NCBI RefSeq assembly: GCF_016461955.1
Contig: NZ_JADMNM010000007.1
Coordinates: forward strand, 1 to 64,000
DNA from: Qipengyuania sp. YIM B01966
GTDB taxonomy: Bacteria > Pseudomonadota > Alphaproteobacteria > Sphingomonadales > Sphingomonadaceae
DNA: 64,000 nucleotides
Reading direction: 5' to 3'
Below are positions 10,123-18,404 of this stretch, piece after piece. How positions within the stretch are numbered: position 1 is the stretch's first letter; each line of letters begins with the position of its first letter. The position numbers were made by a program, and so were the translations under genes. The notes below the pieces were generated by a model. It did no database searches. It was not told the origin of the DNA and saw nothing but the letters and a program-made list of their open reading frames with translations.

Positions 10123-10440
10123 AGCGCGCCCCCGGAGCAGAGCCGTCCGCGAGCGATCACACCGTGTGGCGGCGCAACGCCGTGACAGGAGCGGCGTGCC
10201 AAGCCCATCAAGCAAAGGCTTCGCGCTTACGGTAGAGCGCGCGATCACCTACGGCTTCAACTCCGAGACGGAATCTATCCGGCTGGTCGTCGAGACGATT
10301 GATGCGACGAGGAGGGATTAGGCCGACGATCCGAGCAGTAGAACTGGCGCATCTATCAACACCAACACATGGGAATTCTGAAAGACCATTTTTGGAAGCC
10401 AACAGTGGTCCGCCTGCTATCGGCCCACATGCAGCCATTG
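10123..10440. other. 318-bp stretch without a confident gene
   Basis: This gap lies between the carboxypeptidase gene and the converging nuclease gene. On the plus strand an open frame ending at 10321 gives a tail that looks coding (KGFALTVERAITYGF followed by a charged end), possibly the C-terminal scrap of a lost gene, but no family was recognised. Base composition is lower in GC than the flanking core genes. No terminator, RNA gene or repeat was seen. Confidence 0.35.
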
Positions 10441-11220
10441 TCAGAACAGCTTGTTCAGCAACCCTGGCTCGCTCGCCTTAAGCCGTTCCAGCATCGTATT
10501 GACGTAGAACATATCCGGCGCTGCGACTGCGGGAAGCACGACCACGAGGTAATCTGGCTGAGCGACATCTAGCGTAAAGGTCACGAGACCGACACCGTGG
10601 AGGCCGCACAAGACCTTCAGCCGGTTCATGTCGTCGCTGCTCGTGGTGTTCGGCACGACGATGTAGCTCTTATGACAGAAGAGGCGGTAGGCGACGGCCT
10701 GGCCGAAGGCGACGACCGGCTGGCCCGGAACCGCCTTGATCTCGGCAGTGACGATCTGCGGTTCGAACTTGAATATGTCCTGCGCGCGAGGCTTCAGGAC
10801 GCCGATGACATCGGGAGTGCCCCACTTGCCCCCGAAGCTACTGCCGCCCAGCGCCGACGCGAATGTGGCCTCGTCGTTCTCCTCCAGCCACGCGGCGAAG
10901 CTGTCGTAAAAGTCCTGCTCGGTGACCGATTGCGCGCCCTCGACTTTCACCGGGATTGCCGCAGTCGCTTCATCTTCGGCTTTGGCCTCGACGGCCTCGG
11001 CGGTGGCGTATTTTTCGAGCTGATAGGTACCGCGCGCAATCTTGATGATACTCGCATCTGACTGGAAAAGGCTCTGAAGCGCGCCGTGGATACTGTTAGG
11101 CGGTGTTTCTGGCGCCCCTGCGTGGATGAGCTTGAGCATTTCGCCCCAGCGAATCCCACCCACCTGCTGTTCGAGAATTTCTTGTGCGCTGGCCTGAATC
11201 TGCTTGCGGTTGTACTTCAC
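10441..11220 (-). CDS. Winged-helix-like + PD-(D/E)XK nuclease protein, possible defence gene
   Basis: Protein of 259 aa with two visible parts. Residues about 3-72 form a helical region ending in IIKIARGTYQLEK, like the HARE/winged-helix modules found beside restriction enzymes. The second part has a PD-(D/E)XK nuclease pattern: TPD at 135-137, AEIKA with E160 and K162, and a following QAVAYR (174-179). The chosen start is the GTG at 11218-11220, which overlaps the upstream stop as GTGA; the longer frame upstream has no family character and runs through the neighbour. It is coupled to a type III restriction-like helicase/nuclease remnant. A restriction or anti-phage role is inferred; no known system name could be assigned. 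Confidence 0.72.
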   Translation of the reverse strand: MKYNRKQIQASAQEILEQQVGGIRWGEMLKLIHAGAPETPPNSIHGALQSLFQSDASIIKIARGTYQLEKYATAEAVEAKAEDEATAAIPVKVEGAQSVTEQDFYDSFAAWLEENDEATFASALGGSSFGGKWGTPDVIGVLKPRAQDIFKFEPQIVTAEIKAVPGQPVVAFGQAVAYRLFCHKSYIVVPNTTSSDDMNRLKVLCGLHGVGLVTFTLDVAQPDYLVVVLPAVAAPDMFYVNTMLERLKASEPGLLNKLF

Positions 11221-12930
11221 GCATTCCCCCTCAGCGCGGCATCCAGCCGCGTTGTGAAATCGGTCGCCTTCGAGCGCTCGGCCATCCAGAACACCACTTG
11301 ACCGCCACTCACTTCGGCCAGCCGGGCGCCGATGTTGGCCTTCTCCAGCGTGTCCGGATCGTTGACAAGGTGGGCGCCCTTGTATTCCAGCACCAGCGTC
11401 CGCCCATCGGTCAGCTCTGCGACGAAGTCCGGGTAGAATCGGTCGGTCGAGGTCGGCAGCCAGTAGGAATGCGCGCCGCGCACGATGTTGCGGACCCAGT
11501 GCCTGACCAGCGGGTGGCTGTCGATGGCGACCGCGCACTGGTATTCCTCGCCGCTGTCCTTGATATCGTCCGGGCGCGGGTAGAAGTGCTTCTGCCAAGC
11601 GTAGCGACCGGTGTAAGGCTTCGGCGGCAGATAGCGGCCCTCGGCGAAGGTGAAGCCGTTCTCGCCCAGCGCCAGCGTAGGCCTGATGTCACCGAGCAGC
11701 AGCTGCATTCCTGCCTGCCCGGCTTCGGCGCGTAGCTGCTTCACCCGAAGCGCAATGGCCCTCTTCAGCATATCCTTCGCGCGGACCAGCGAGGCGAGCG
11801 ACATGCCGCGCGCATCAACGAGATGCGTCACGACACGCCGGCAGTATTCGAGGAAGACGGGCTGCGACACGTCCGGCTGGTGCACCTGCCGGTCGAGCCA
11901 GCGCGACAGGTCCGCCGGCGTCCACGCGGTCTCGTCCTCGAGCTGCAAGGTCATCTGCGAGGCCGAACGGCTGATGCGGACCTGGCCTTCGTCGACGTCG
12001 ACCACAACGGTATCGGGCGTTTCCGACAGCAGGAACTCGGGCAGATCCGGATCGACCCCGTCGAGCGTCCACCCGGCAAGATCGAGGAGCGTCGTCGGCT
12101 CGACCAGATCGAGCTCGCCATACTGCTCGAGAGCGAGGCCCGGCACGGTGAAGCTCATCCCGCGTTGCGAAGGCGTTGCCGCCGCCTGGCGCCGCTCGAC
12201 GTGGGCTGCGATTGCCGGGCGCGGATCCTCGTCACCGGCCAGTGGTGCCAGCACTTCGCCTAACTGCTCGAGCACGGTATCGCTCGCGTTGGGATCGATG
12301 ACGACCGACACGCCGTCGCCTTCACCGATCAGCGTGATGGCGTCCCGGACCTCAAGCGGCACCGCCGACAGGTCAGGGCGCACCTGCAGGACCACTGGCG
12401 GAATTGCGGGGCGTTCGGGCAGCGGCAGCACGGCCGCGGCCGCATCGGCTTGCTGCTGGGCGATGATCTCGTCGCGCGCGGTTCGTTCGTCGAAGTCCAT
12501 CGCAACCAGCGTATCGCGCAGCTTGTTCGCTGCGGCGTGGAAGCCGACGCCGGTGACGTGAGCGTGTGCCTTGGCGATAGCATCGATCAACCGGGCATCG
12601 GGCTCACAGCTGGTCGCTGCCTCGCCGGTATCGAGGACCATCCGCATGGCCAGCCCGGATCGCTTCGGGGTCGCTGACGCGATGATCAGGAGCGCGAGCG
12701 ATTCCGCATCGATCGCCATTCTGAGATGACGGCTCAGGCCGGCGGGGTCCAGCTTGATGCGCACCTCGGAAGGCATGATGTCGATGCGACCGACGATGTC
12801 GCCGACCAGCGTCTGGACCAGACCACCTTCACCACCGCGCAGCAGCGCGGCCAGTTCTCGCGCCTTGTCGACCAGCGCCAGAATGTCCTGTTCGTCCGGG
12901 GAAGACGGAGATGCGTCCAGCAGAGGGCCG
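11217..12930 (-). pseudogene. Chimeric remnant: serine recombinase tail fused to type III restriction-like helicase tail
   Basis: One open minus-strand frame joins two unrelated C-terminal pieces. From about 12925 down to about 12560 it resembles the end of a large serine recombinase (GDIVGRIDIMPSEVRIKLD, GLAMRMVLDTGEA, DARLIDAIAKAHA); the catalytic and recombinase domains are absent. From about 12555 to 11217 it resembles the C-terminal third of a type III restriction-like DEAD/DEAH helicase, ending in a nuclease domain (WVRNIVRG, YWLPTSTDRFYPDFVAEL, LVLEYKGAHLVNDPDT). The helicase motor motifs are missing. Upstream of about 12930 the frame is only antisense to the flavoprotein gene, so there is no proper start. 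The stop overlaps the downstream nuclease start as GTGA. Domain boundaries are estimates by eye. Confidence 0.7.
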
Positions 12931-12950
12931 GGCAGCCGCGTGCGGCGCGG

Positions 12951-14012
12951 CCCTGCATTTATTGTTATACCTGCGTGTCCACCGCCTATCTGCGTCAGCC
13001 CCTGCGCTGCGCGGTCAACCCGGACACCGGCTTTGAATGCGAGCGCAGCGAGGCAGCTAAAAGCCTTTCCGCGCCCCGCCATGTCGTGGTGATCGGCGGC
13101 GGGCCGGGCGGGATGGAGGCCGCCTGCCGGCTGGATGAAGCGGGCGTCAAGGTGACCTTGGTCGAGGCCGGAGCGCGGCTCGGCGGGACGCTGCGCTTTG
13201 CCGCACTCGCCTACCCGCCGAATGGCGATTTGCTGGACTATCTGACTGCGCAGATCGGGCAGAGCACAGTCGATGTGCATTGCAACACGCCCGCCACGCC
13301 TGATCTGTTGCGCCGGCTGGCGCCTGACGCGGTGGTGGTGGCAACGGGCGCGCGCCGGACCATGCCCGAGCTGCCCGGCGCCGACTTGCCACACGTCTTT
13401 AGCGGCGACGATCTGCGCGCGCTGATGCTGGGCAATGTCGCGGGCGAAGGCGCGCGCAAGGCTGGCCTCGGCACGCGGCTGGCTGCGCGGCTGGGCGCGG
13501 CGAGCGGGCTGTCGGCCAATGCGGCGCTCATTCGCACCGCGACCAAGGCGTGGCTGCCGCTGGGCAAGCGCATCGTCATCCTCGGCGGCGAGCTGGTCGG
13601 GGTGGAACTGGCCGAATTCCTCGCGGGACGCGGCCGCGAGGTCACCGTGCTCGAGCCCGCGCCCCGGCTCGGCAAGGGGCTGCTGCTGGTCCGCCGGATG
13701 CGGCTGCTGTCCGAATTGAAGGAGCACGGCGTGGCGCTTCAAGGAGGCGTCAGCGAACTGGCGATCGAGCCGGGCGCGGTACGCTACAAGGTGCAGGACG
13801 ATACCGTCGTGCGCGTCCCCGCCGACCATGTCATCGTGGCCATGGGGGCGACCGGTGATACAAGCCTGGCGGACACGCTGATCGCGCAGGGCCATCGGGT
13901 CGAGGTGATCGGCGATGCCACCGGCGTCAGCTATATCGAAGGCGCCATTCGGGGCGGCGCAGAGGCGGCTCGCCGGTTGCTGGGGAACCCTCCGGTGGAG
14001 CGGGCGGCCTAG
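12951..14012 (+). pseudogene. NADH:flavin oxidoreductase, 5'-truncated C-terminal half
   Basis: The C-terminal half of a 2,4-dienoyl-CoA-reductase/trimethylamine-dehydrogenase type flavoprotein. It begins abruptly at the iron-sulfur cluster motif (CIYCYTC followed by LRCAVNP, cysteines for a 4Fe-4S cluster), then a Rossmann FAD-binding motif (VVVIGGGPGGMEAA), an NAD-binding region (IVILGGELVGVELAEFL) and the closing FAD segment (VEVIGDATG). The N-terminal FMN-binding TIM barrel, about 350 residues, is missing; upstream the frame is antisense to the recombinase/helicase remnant. It therefore seems cut by the insertion that brought that remnant. It overlaps the converging flavin reductase gene by 4 bp. 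Without the barrel it should not act as an ene-reductase. Confidence 0.82.
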
Positions 14013-14983
14013 GCTGCTGCCGCGCCGTCGCGCCACCCCATCGGAATATCGCCGCCGGAAAGTTCGATGATCCGGCGCAGCACGCGCTTGGTCTCGGCAA
14101 TCTCTGCGGCGGTGAAATGCGTCGCCAGTTCCGCCTCGGCCGCCTTGCCGATGGCCAGCGTTTCGATCAGCCGCGTACGGCCGGTTTCGGCCAGATCGTA
14201 GCCATCGCCGTCCTGTGTCAGCAGCCCGCTTGAGGCCATCTCTTCGAGCGCGGCAGCATCGGGCAGGTGGCCGGTATGGGCGAGCCGTTCGGCCAACTCT
14301 AGGGCAGTCAGCGGTGCTTCCATGCTGAGCGTCGCGAGTGCGAGATATTGGGCCATGCCGAGGCCATGTGCGGCCAGCGTCTCGCGCGTCGGGCGCGATG
14401 TCTGGAAATGCGCGCGGGAAATCAGGTAGAACAGGAAATCGTCGCCGAACCGGCCGTGTTCGGTGTCCACTGTCGGCGTGGGAGTGGCGGTCGGCCGGGG
14501 TCGTCTTTCGGCATAGCGGCCGCCGTGGAACAGCAGCGGCGCTTCGTCGCGCGCTTCGTAACTCACCACTTCGCCAACCAGAATGATGTGGTCGCCGCCT
14601 TCATATTCGTGCCGCGTGCGGCATTCGAAGCGGGCGACGAACTGGTCGAGCAAGGGCGAGCCCAACTCGCCGCAATGCCACGCCACATCGGCAAACTTGT
14701 CGTCGCCCGAGCGGGCAAAACGGTTGGACAAATCTTCCTGCGCGGCGGTCAGCACGTGGATCGCGAAATGCCCGGCAGCGGTGAAGGCATCGCGCGACAG
14801 CGAGTTCTTGGCGAGCGACCACAGCACCAGCGGCGGATCGAGGCTGACCGAGTTGAAGCTGCTCGCCGTGACCCCGACCGGGCGGCCCTCGGCATCGCTG
14901 GTGGTGGCAATCGTCACCCCGGTGGCAAAGGCGCCGAGCGCGTTGCGGAAGGCCCGCTGGGCCTCGGCCGTGTCCATCGTCAT
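14009..14983 (-). CDS. Flavin reductase with MarR-like C-terminal domain (C1-HpaH reductase type)
   Basis: Protein of 324 aa. Residues about 8-165 are a flavin reductase-like FMN-binding domain (ALGAFATGVTIATT, GVTASSFNSVSLDPPLVLWSL, GDHIILVGEVV). Residues about 185-320 look like a winged-helix MarR domain (GMAQYLALATL, LTALELAERL, GLLTQDGDGYDL). This layout is that of the reductase component of two-component p-hydroxyphenylacetate hydroxylases, where the MarR-like tail acts as an effector-binding autoinhibitory domain. The start at 14983 has GAAGGA five nt upstream. It lies 73 bp after the frameshifted amidohydrolase on the same strand. No partner monooxygenase is in the window, so the physiological partner is unknown. 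Confidence 0.83.
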   Translation of the reverse strand: MTMDTAEAQRAFRNALGAFATGVTIATTSDAEGRPVGVTASSFNSVSLDPPLVLWSLAKNSLSRDAFTAAGHFAIHVLTAAQEDLSNRFARSGDDKFADVAWHCGELGSPLLDQFVARFECRTRHEYEGGDHIILVGEVVSYEARDEAPLLFHGGRYAERRPRPTATPTPTVDTEHGRFGDDFLFYLISRAHFQTSRPTRETLAAHGLGMAQYLALATLSMEAPLTALELAERLAHTGHLPDAAALEEMASSGLLTQDGDGYDLAETGRTRLIETLAIGKAAEAELATHFTAAEIAETKRVLRRIIELSGGDIPMGWRDGAAAA

Positions 14984-15056
14984 GCCCGTCCTTCCGTGCT
15001 GCGCCTGAAGCTGTGTTTGGCGGAGCAATCCGGTCGGTTCAAGCGCCCGTCGCCCG

Positions 15057-16390
15057 TCAATGGTCGCGATAGACGATTTTGCCGCCGACCAGCGTCATCG
15101 CCACCCGCTCGGCGCTGAGCTCGGCAAGGATTTCAGTCGGCATTCCGCGGCACAGCACGATGTCGGCGGGGGCGCCGGGGGCGAGCGCGGGGCCGAGCCA
15201 CATCGCCATCGCCGCCGCGGCGTCAATCCGTTCCGCTGCGCCGATACGGGCGCCAGTGGCGGTAACGCGGTCGCACGCGCTGCGCATCCCCTGCCACGGG
15301 TCGAGCGGGCCGTAAGGCGCATCGGACGCTGCCAGCACCGGGATGCCGGCGGCCATCAGGCTGGCCGCGCGGTAGAGATCGTGCTGCTCGTCTGCCGGAA
15401 CTTCGGCGAGATAGCGATCCCCCCGCGCGTGGAGGAAGCCCGGATTGGTCACCACGGTCAGCCCGGCTTTGGCCAGCACGGGCACGAAACCGGCCGGGAT
15501 GATCCCGCCATGCTCGATGCGGTCGCCGGCCCTTGCGCCGCCAGCCTCGTCCAGCGCGGCGAGGAAGTGCGCCAGTTCGGGCAACGTCACGCAATGGGCG
15601 GCGACCGTGCGCCCCTGCCGGCGCGCTGCGGCGATGCGGCGGGCGGTTGCGGCGCTGGCGGGCAGGGCGCGTTCATCGAGCAGCAGCTTGAGCGGGCCGC
15701 GTACATAGCCAGCGCCTTCGAGCAGCGCCTCGCTGCCCATCAGGGTCAGGCGCTGTGGCAGGGCGCCGGCCAGCAGCGCCGCCTCCGCCGGGCCATTATG
15801 TGCCCCGGCATCGGTGACGGCGGTGACGCATAGCGGGCCAACTCCGTCCCCAGCGCGGCGAGATCGGGCGGGGGTGAGGGGAGCGCGCCAGCGAGCCACT
15901 GATCGCAGCGCCAGAACCGGCCCGTGAGCGCCCCGCTGGCGTCACGTTCGGCCCCTTCGGGCAAGCCGCCCGATGGCAGGAACGCCAGCGCTGCGCTGTT
16001 CAGCACCCACAGCGCGCCGGTGCGGTCCTGCACGCGCAAGGGTCTGTCAGCCTCCCAGCGGTCGAGCACCGCCCGGTCGGGCAGGCCGGCGGCCCGCTCG
16101 TCATAGCCGGTCGCCCGCAGCATGGCTGCCGCGCGTGGCGCGCGCAGCAGGTCGATGATCGCGGCTTCGCTACTTGCTGCCGCCAAGTCGATCGAGCGTG
16201 CGCGGGCGGCGGTGGCGAGGAGGTGAATATGCTGGTCATGCAGGCCCGGCAGCGCGGTCATTCCGCCGCCGTCGATACTTGTCCCCTCCATGTCCGGTCC
16301 GGGGCCGACTCTCGCGATCTGGCCGCGCTCGAGAACGATATCGGTACGTGTGTCGTCCATCATCGTCACGTTGCGGATCGTCAGGCGCAT
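15057..16390 (-). pseudogene. Amidohydrolase family 3 (YtcJ-like), one frameshift
   Basis: Metal-dependent amidohydrolase, about 444 codons, broken by a single frameshift near 15828-15830. The 5' part (from 16390) has the N-terminal beta-sandwich and the metal motif GLHDQHIHLL; the 3' part continues with VTAVTDAGAHNGPAEA, VAAHCVTLPELAHF, DRIEHGG and AASDAPYGP, which complete the barrel. Restoring one base, so that ARYA becomes ARYG-VTAVTDAG, would rejoin both halves, so it is either a very young pseudogene or a sequencing error. Its start overlaps the CoA-transferase stop by one base (TAATG). The substrate is unknown; the operon context suggests catabolism of a carbonyl or amide compound. Confidence 0.82.
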
Positions 16391-17313
16391 TAGCTGATCC
16401 GCGCGGCATAGGCTGCGGCGATGCCGGCCAGCGGGCGGTCGATCAGGCCGGTCTCACCCGCCAGCACCGCTCGCGCCGCCTCGACCCCGGTCAGCGGATC
16501 GGCCAGCGCATCGCCGAAAAAGGCGGGCTCTCCGTCGGACCACGACATCAAGCCGCCGGCAATCGCACAATCGTCGCCGAAACCGACCCGCATCGCCTTG
16601 GCTCCGGTAAAGCCGTGCCCGCTGATCGCGACCCAGGTGCAATGGGCGATTGTTTCCGGTGTCAGCCCCAGCCGGGCGAGCGCTGCGGCGCGGCCGCTGG
16701 TCACGACAATGTCGGCGTCGGCCACCAAGCGGTGGAGTCGTGCCCGATCGCTCGCTGCTGTCAGGTCGAGCGCCAGTCGCATTTTCGCGCCAATGAGAAA
16801 ATGATCGAGCACCGGCGAAGCGCGCGGAGTCGGATCTGGCCGCGCGCTGTTGTCGACCCGCACAACCTCGGCCCCCACGCGCGCCAGCAGCCCGGCACAG
16901 AGCGGCCCGGCCCACAGTGCCGAGAGGTCGAGCACTGTGCCGAGCGGGCAGCCGGTCGGCGCGCCGGCAAGCGTGATCGGCTCGGCCTCGCCCGGCAGCG
17001 CGACCGGCACATGCATTTCTGCGGCCCGCGCGACAAACGCGGCGCTGGTCGTGGTCGCGGCGTATGCGGCGACCGCCTCCCAATCGTCGCCGGCACCGTA
17101 GGTGAGCGCCGGGATCAGCGCGTAATCGTCAGGCCGGGCAAGATTAAGCGCCGCCCAGCCATCCGCCGTGTGTAGCAGTCGGCAGTGGCGATTGGCCGAC
17201 ACCCGCCCCGGCGTTTGCAAGCCGCCCGGCGCATCGCGGATCAGCACATCGGCGGCGCCAAGCCCGAAGGGCGCGAGCCGTTCGGATAACAGGTGACGCA
17301 AGCGGCCAATCAT
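16390..17313 (-). CDS. CaiB/BaiF-type CoA-transferase (family III)
   Basis: Family III CoA-transferase, 307 aa, shorter than the usual 380-410. The core begins at about residue 123 (GTVLDLSALWAGPLCAGLLARVGAEVVRVD) and includes DIVVTSGRAAALARLGL, WVAISGHGFTG and FGDDCAIAGGLMSW, where D247 or D248 is the expected catalytic aspartate. The first 120 residues are an atypical N-terminal segment that resembles the second half of the family placed in front. It overlaps the upstream enoyl-CoA hydratase remnant as ATGA and the downstream amidohydrolase by 1 nt, so all three were one transcription unit. It would move CoA between a carboxylic acid and an acyl-CoA donor. Both neighbours are frameshifted, so its function may be lost in practice. 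Confidence 0.8.
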   Translation of the reverse strand: MIGRLRHLLSERLAPFGLGAADVLIRDAPGGLQTPGRVSANRHCRLLHTADGWAALNLARPDDYALIPALTYGAGDDWEAVAAYAATTTSAAFVARAAEMHVPVALPGEAEPITLAGAPTGCPLGTVLDLSALWAGPLCAGLLARVGAEVVRVDNSARPDPTPRASPVLDHFLIGAKMRLALDLTAASDRARLHRLVADADIVVTSGRAAALARLGLTPETIAHCTWVAISGHGFTGAKAMRVGFGDDCAIAGGLMSWSDGEPAFFGDALADPLTGVEAARAVLAGETGLIDRPLAGIAAAYAARIS

Positions 17314-18403
17314 GGCGCGATCGCGTGGATCAGGCCCCAGTCGAGCGCCTGCGCCGCGCCAATTCGGAAGCCGCCGAACACCAGCCAGGCGAGCCGGTGC
17401 CGGCCGATGGCGCGGGCCAGCGTTGCGGTGCCCCCGGCGCCGGGCATCAGGCCCATGCGCAGTTCGGGCAGTTGCACCAGCAGATCGGCCGAACCGATCC
17501 GGCGCGCCGCGGCGGCGGGTATCTCGATCCCCGAACCGATGCAGGCGCCGTGGAGACGGACGCGCGCCCGGTCGCCCATCCGGTGCAGCAGCAGTGCCGC
17601 CGACCGCGCCATGCGGATGTGGTGCGCGGCTGCCAGGTCACCGGCGCGGCCAAATTCGTCGAGCGCCCCCCCCGGTCGAGAAGCAGCGCCCCTGGGCCCG
17701 CAAGGTCACGTCGGGCCGCGAGGGATCGGCCAGCACATTGGCCAGCCCTTCCCACAAGGCATCGCGCATTGGCGCGTTCATCGCGTTGTTGGTGTCCGGC
17801 GCCGAGAGCGTCAGCGTGACGTGCGCGCCAGACCGGTCATAGCGCACCAGCTCGGTGGCAGTTGGCAACAAGGGCGGGCGCTGGGTCGCGGCACGCCAAT
17901 TGCTGAACTCGTCGCCGCCCAGCAGCGTCGAATAGGCCAGCGGTTCCACCGCCAGCGCCTCGGCAAAGGGCAGCTGCTCGCCGATGCGCAGAACGCGGGC
18001 GAAGGTGGTCGCCGCTAGCGGCGCGGCGGCGATATTTGCCGCGATAAGGGCAAGCTGCCGTCAGCCGGCCGGGCGCGACCGAGACCCACGGGGCAGGGGC
18101 AGTCGGGCAGGTGGTGACGAGCGCGGCGAAATCGTGGACGGCGACTTCGGGTAAAGTGCCTGCGCGGTCGATCCCGATGACGATCGGGGCGGACGGATAG
18201 TCCTCTCCGCGGCTCAGCTCGACCAGGGCCAGCGGCTGGCCCGTCAGCGGCGACCAGGCTTCGGCCGCTAACGGATCAAGCGGGGGTGGGGCGGGTGGCA
18301 CGCGAACCTCATCGGGCAAGCCCGAGGGCGTGGCAAGTTGTCTCGTGCGCGCGCTGCGTGCTGCTCGGCCGGGCCACGCGCGGCGGCCCGGCCGAGCAGA
18401 CAT
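17310..18403 (-). pseudogene. Enoyl-CoA hydratase/isomerase family, two frameshifts
   Basis: A crotonase-family gene in three frames. The first part (18403 to about 18060) encodes an N-terminal extension. The middle part (about 18055-17675) carries VTLTLSAPDTNNAMNAPMRDALWEGL and RCFSTGG, the oxyanion-hole start. The third part (about 17665-17310) carries ALDEFGRAGDLAAAHHIR, RVRLHGACIGSGIEIPAAA and LRMGLMPGAGGT. The second break sits in a run of eight C (G on the coding strand) at 17666-17673 where seven would keep frame; the first lies at about 18048-18070 and needs one base removed. The ATG at 18403 lies one base after the TonB receptor stop and just before a 15-bp hairpin, so the true start may be a later GTG/TTG around 18300-18310. 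Homopolymer error or real decay cannot be told apart here. Confidence 0.8.
18361..18399 (-). terminator. Strong GC-rich hairpin after the TonB receptor gene
   Basis: A perfect 15-bp inverted repeat, arms 18361-18375 and 18385-18399, with a 9-nt loop, lies directly after the receptor stop codon (18405-18407) on the minus strand. No T-run follows, so it may be a partial terminator or an RNA-stabilising 3' stem that lowers expression of the downstream catabolic genes relative to the receptor. Confidence 0.6.
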
Positions 18404-18404
18404 G

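Noticed and set aside
12951-14036. The N-terminal third of the long minus-strand frame ending at 11217
   Set aside because: It is antisense to the flavoprotein fragment, has the His/Arg/Gln-rich look of a GC-rich shadow frame, and shows no family motif.
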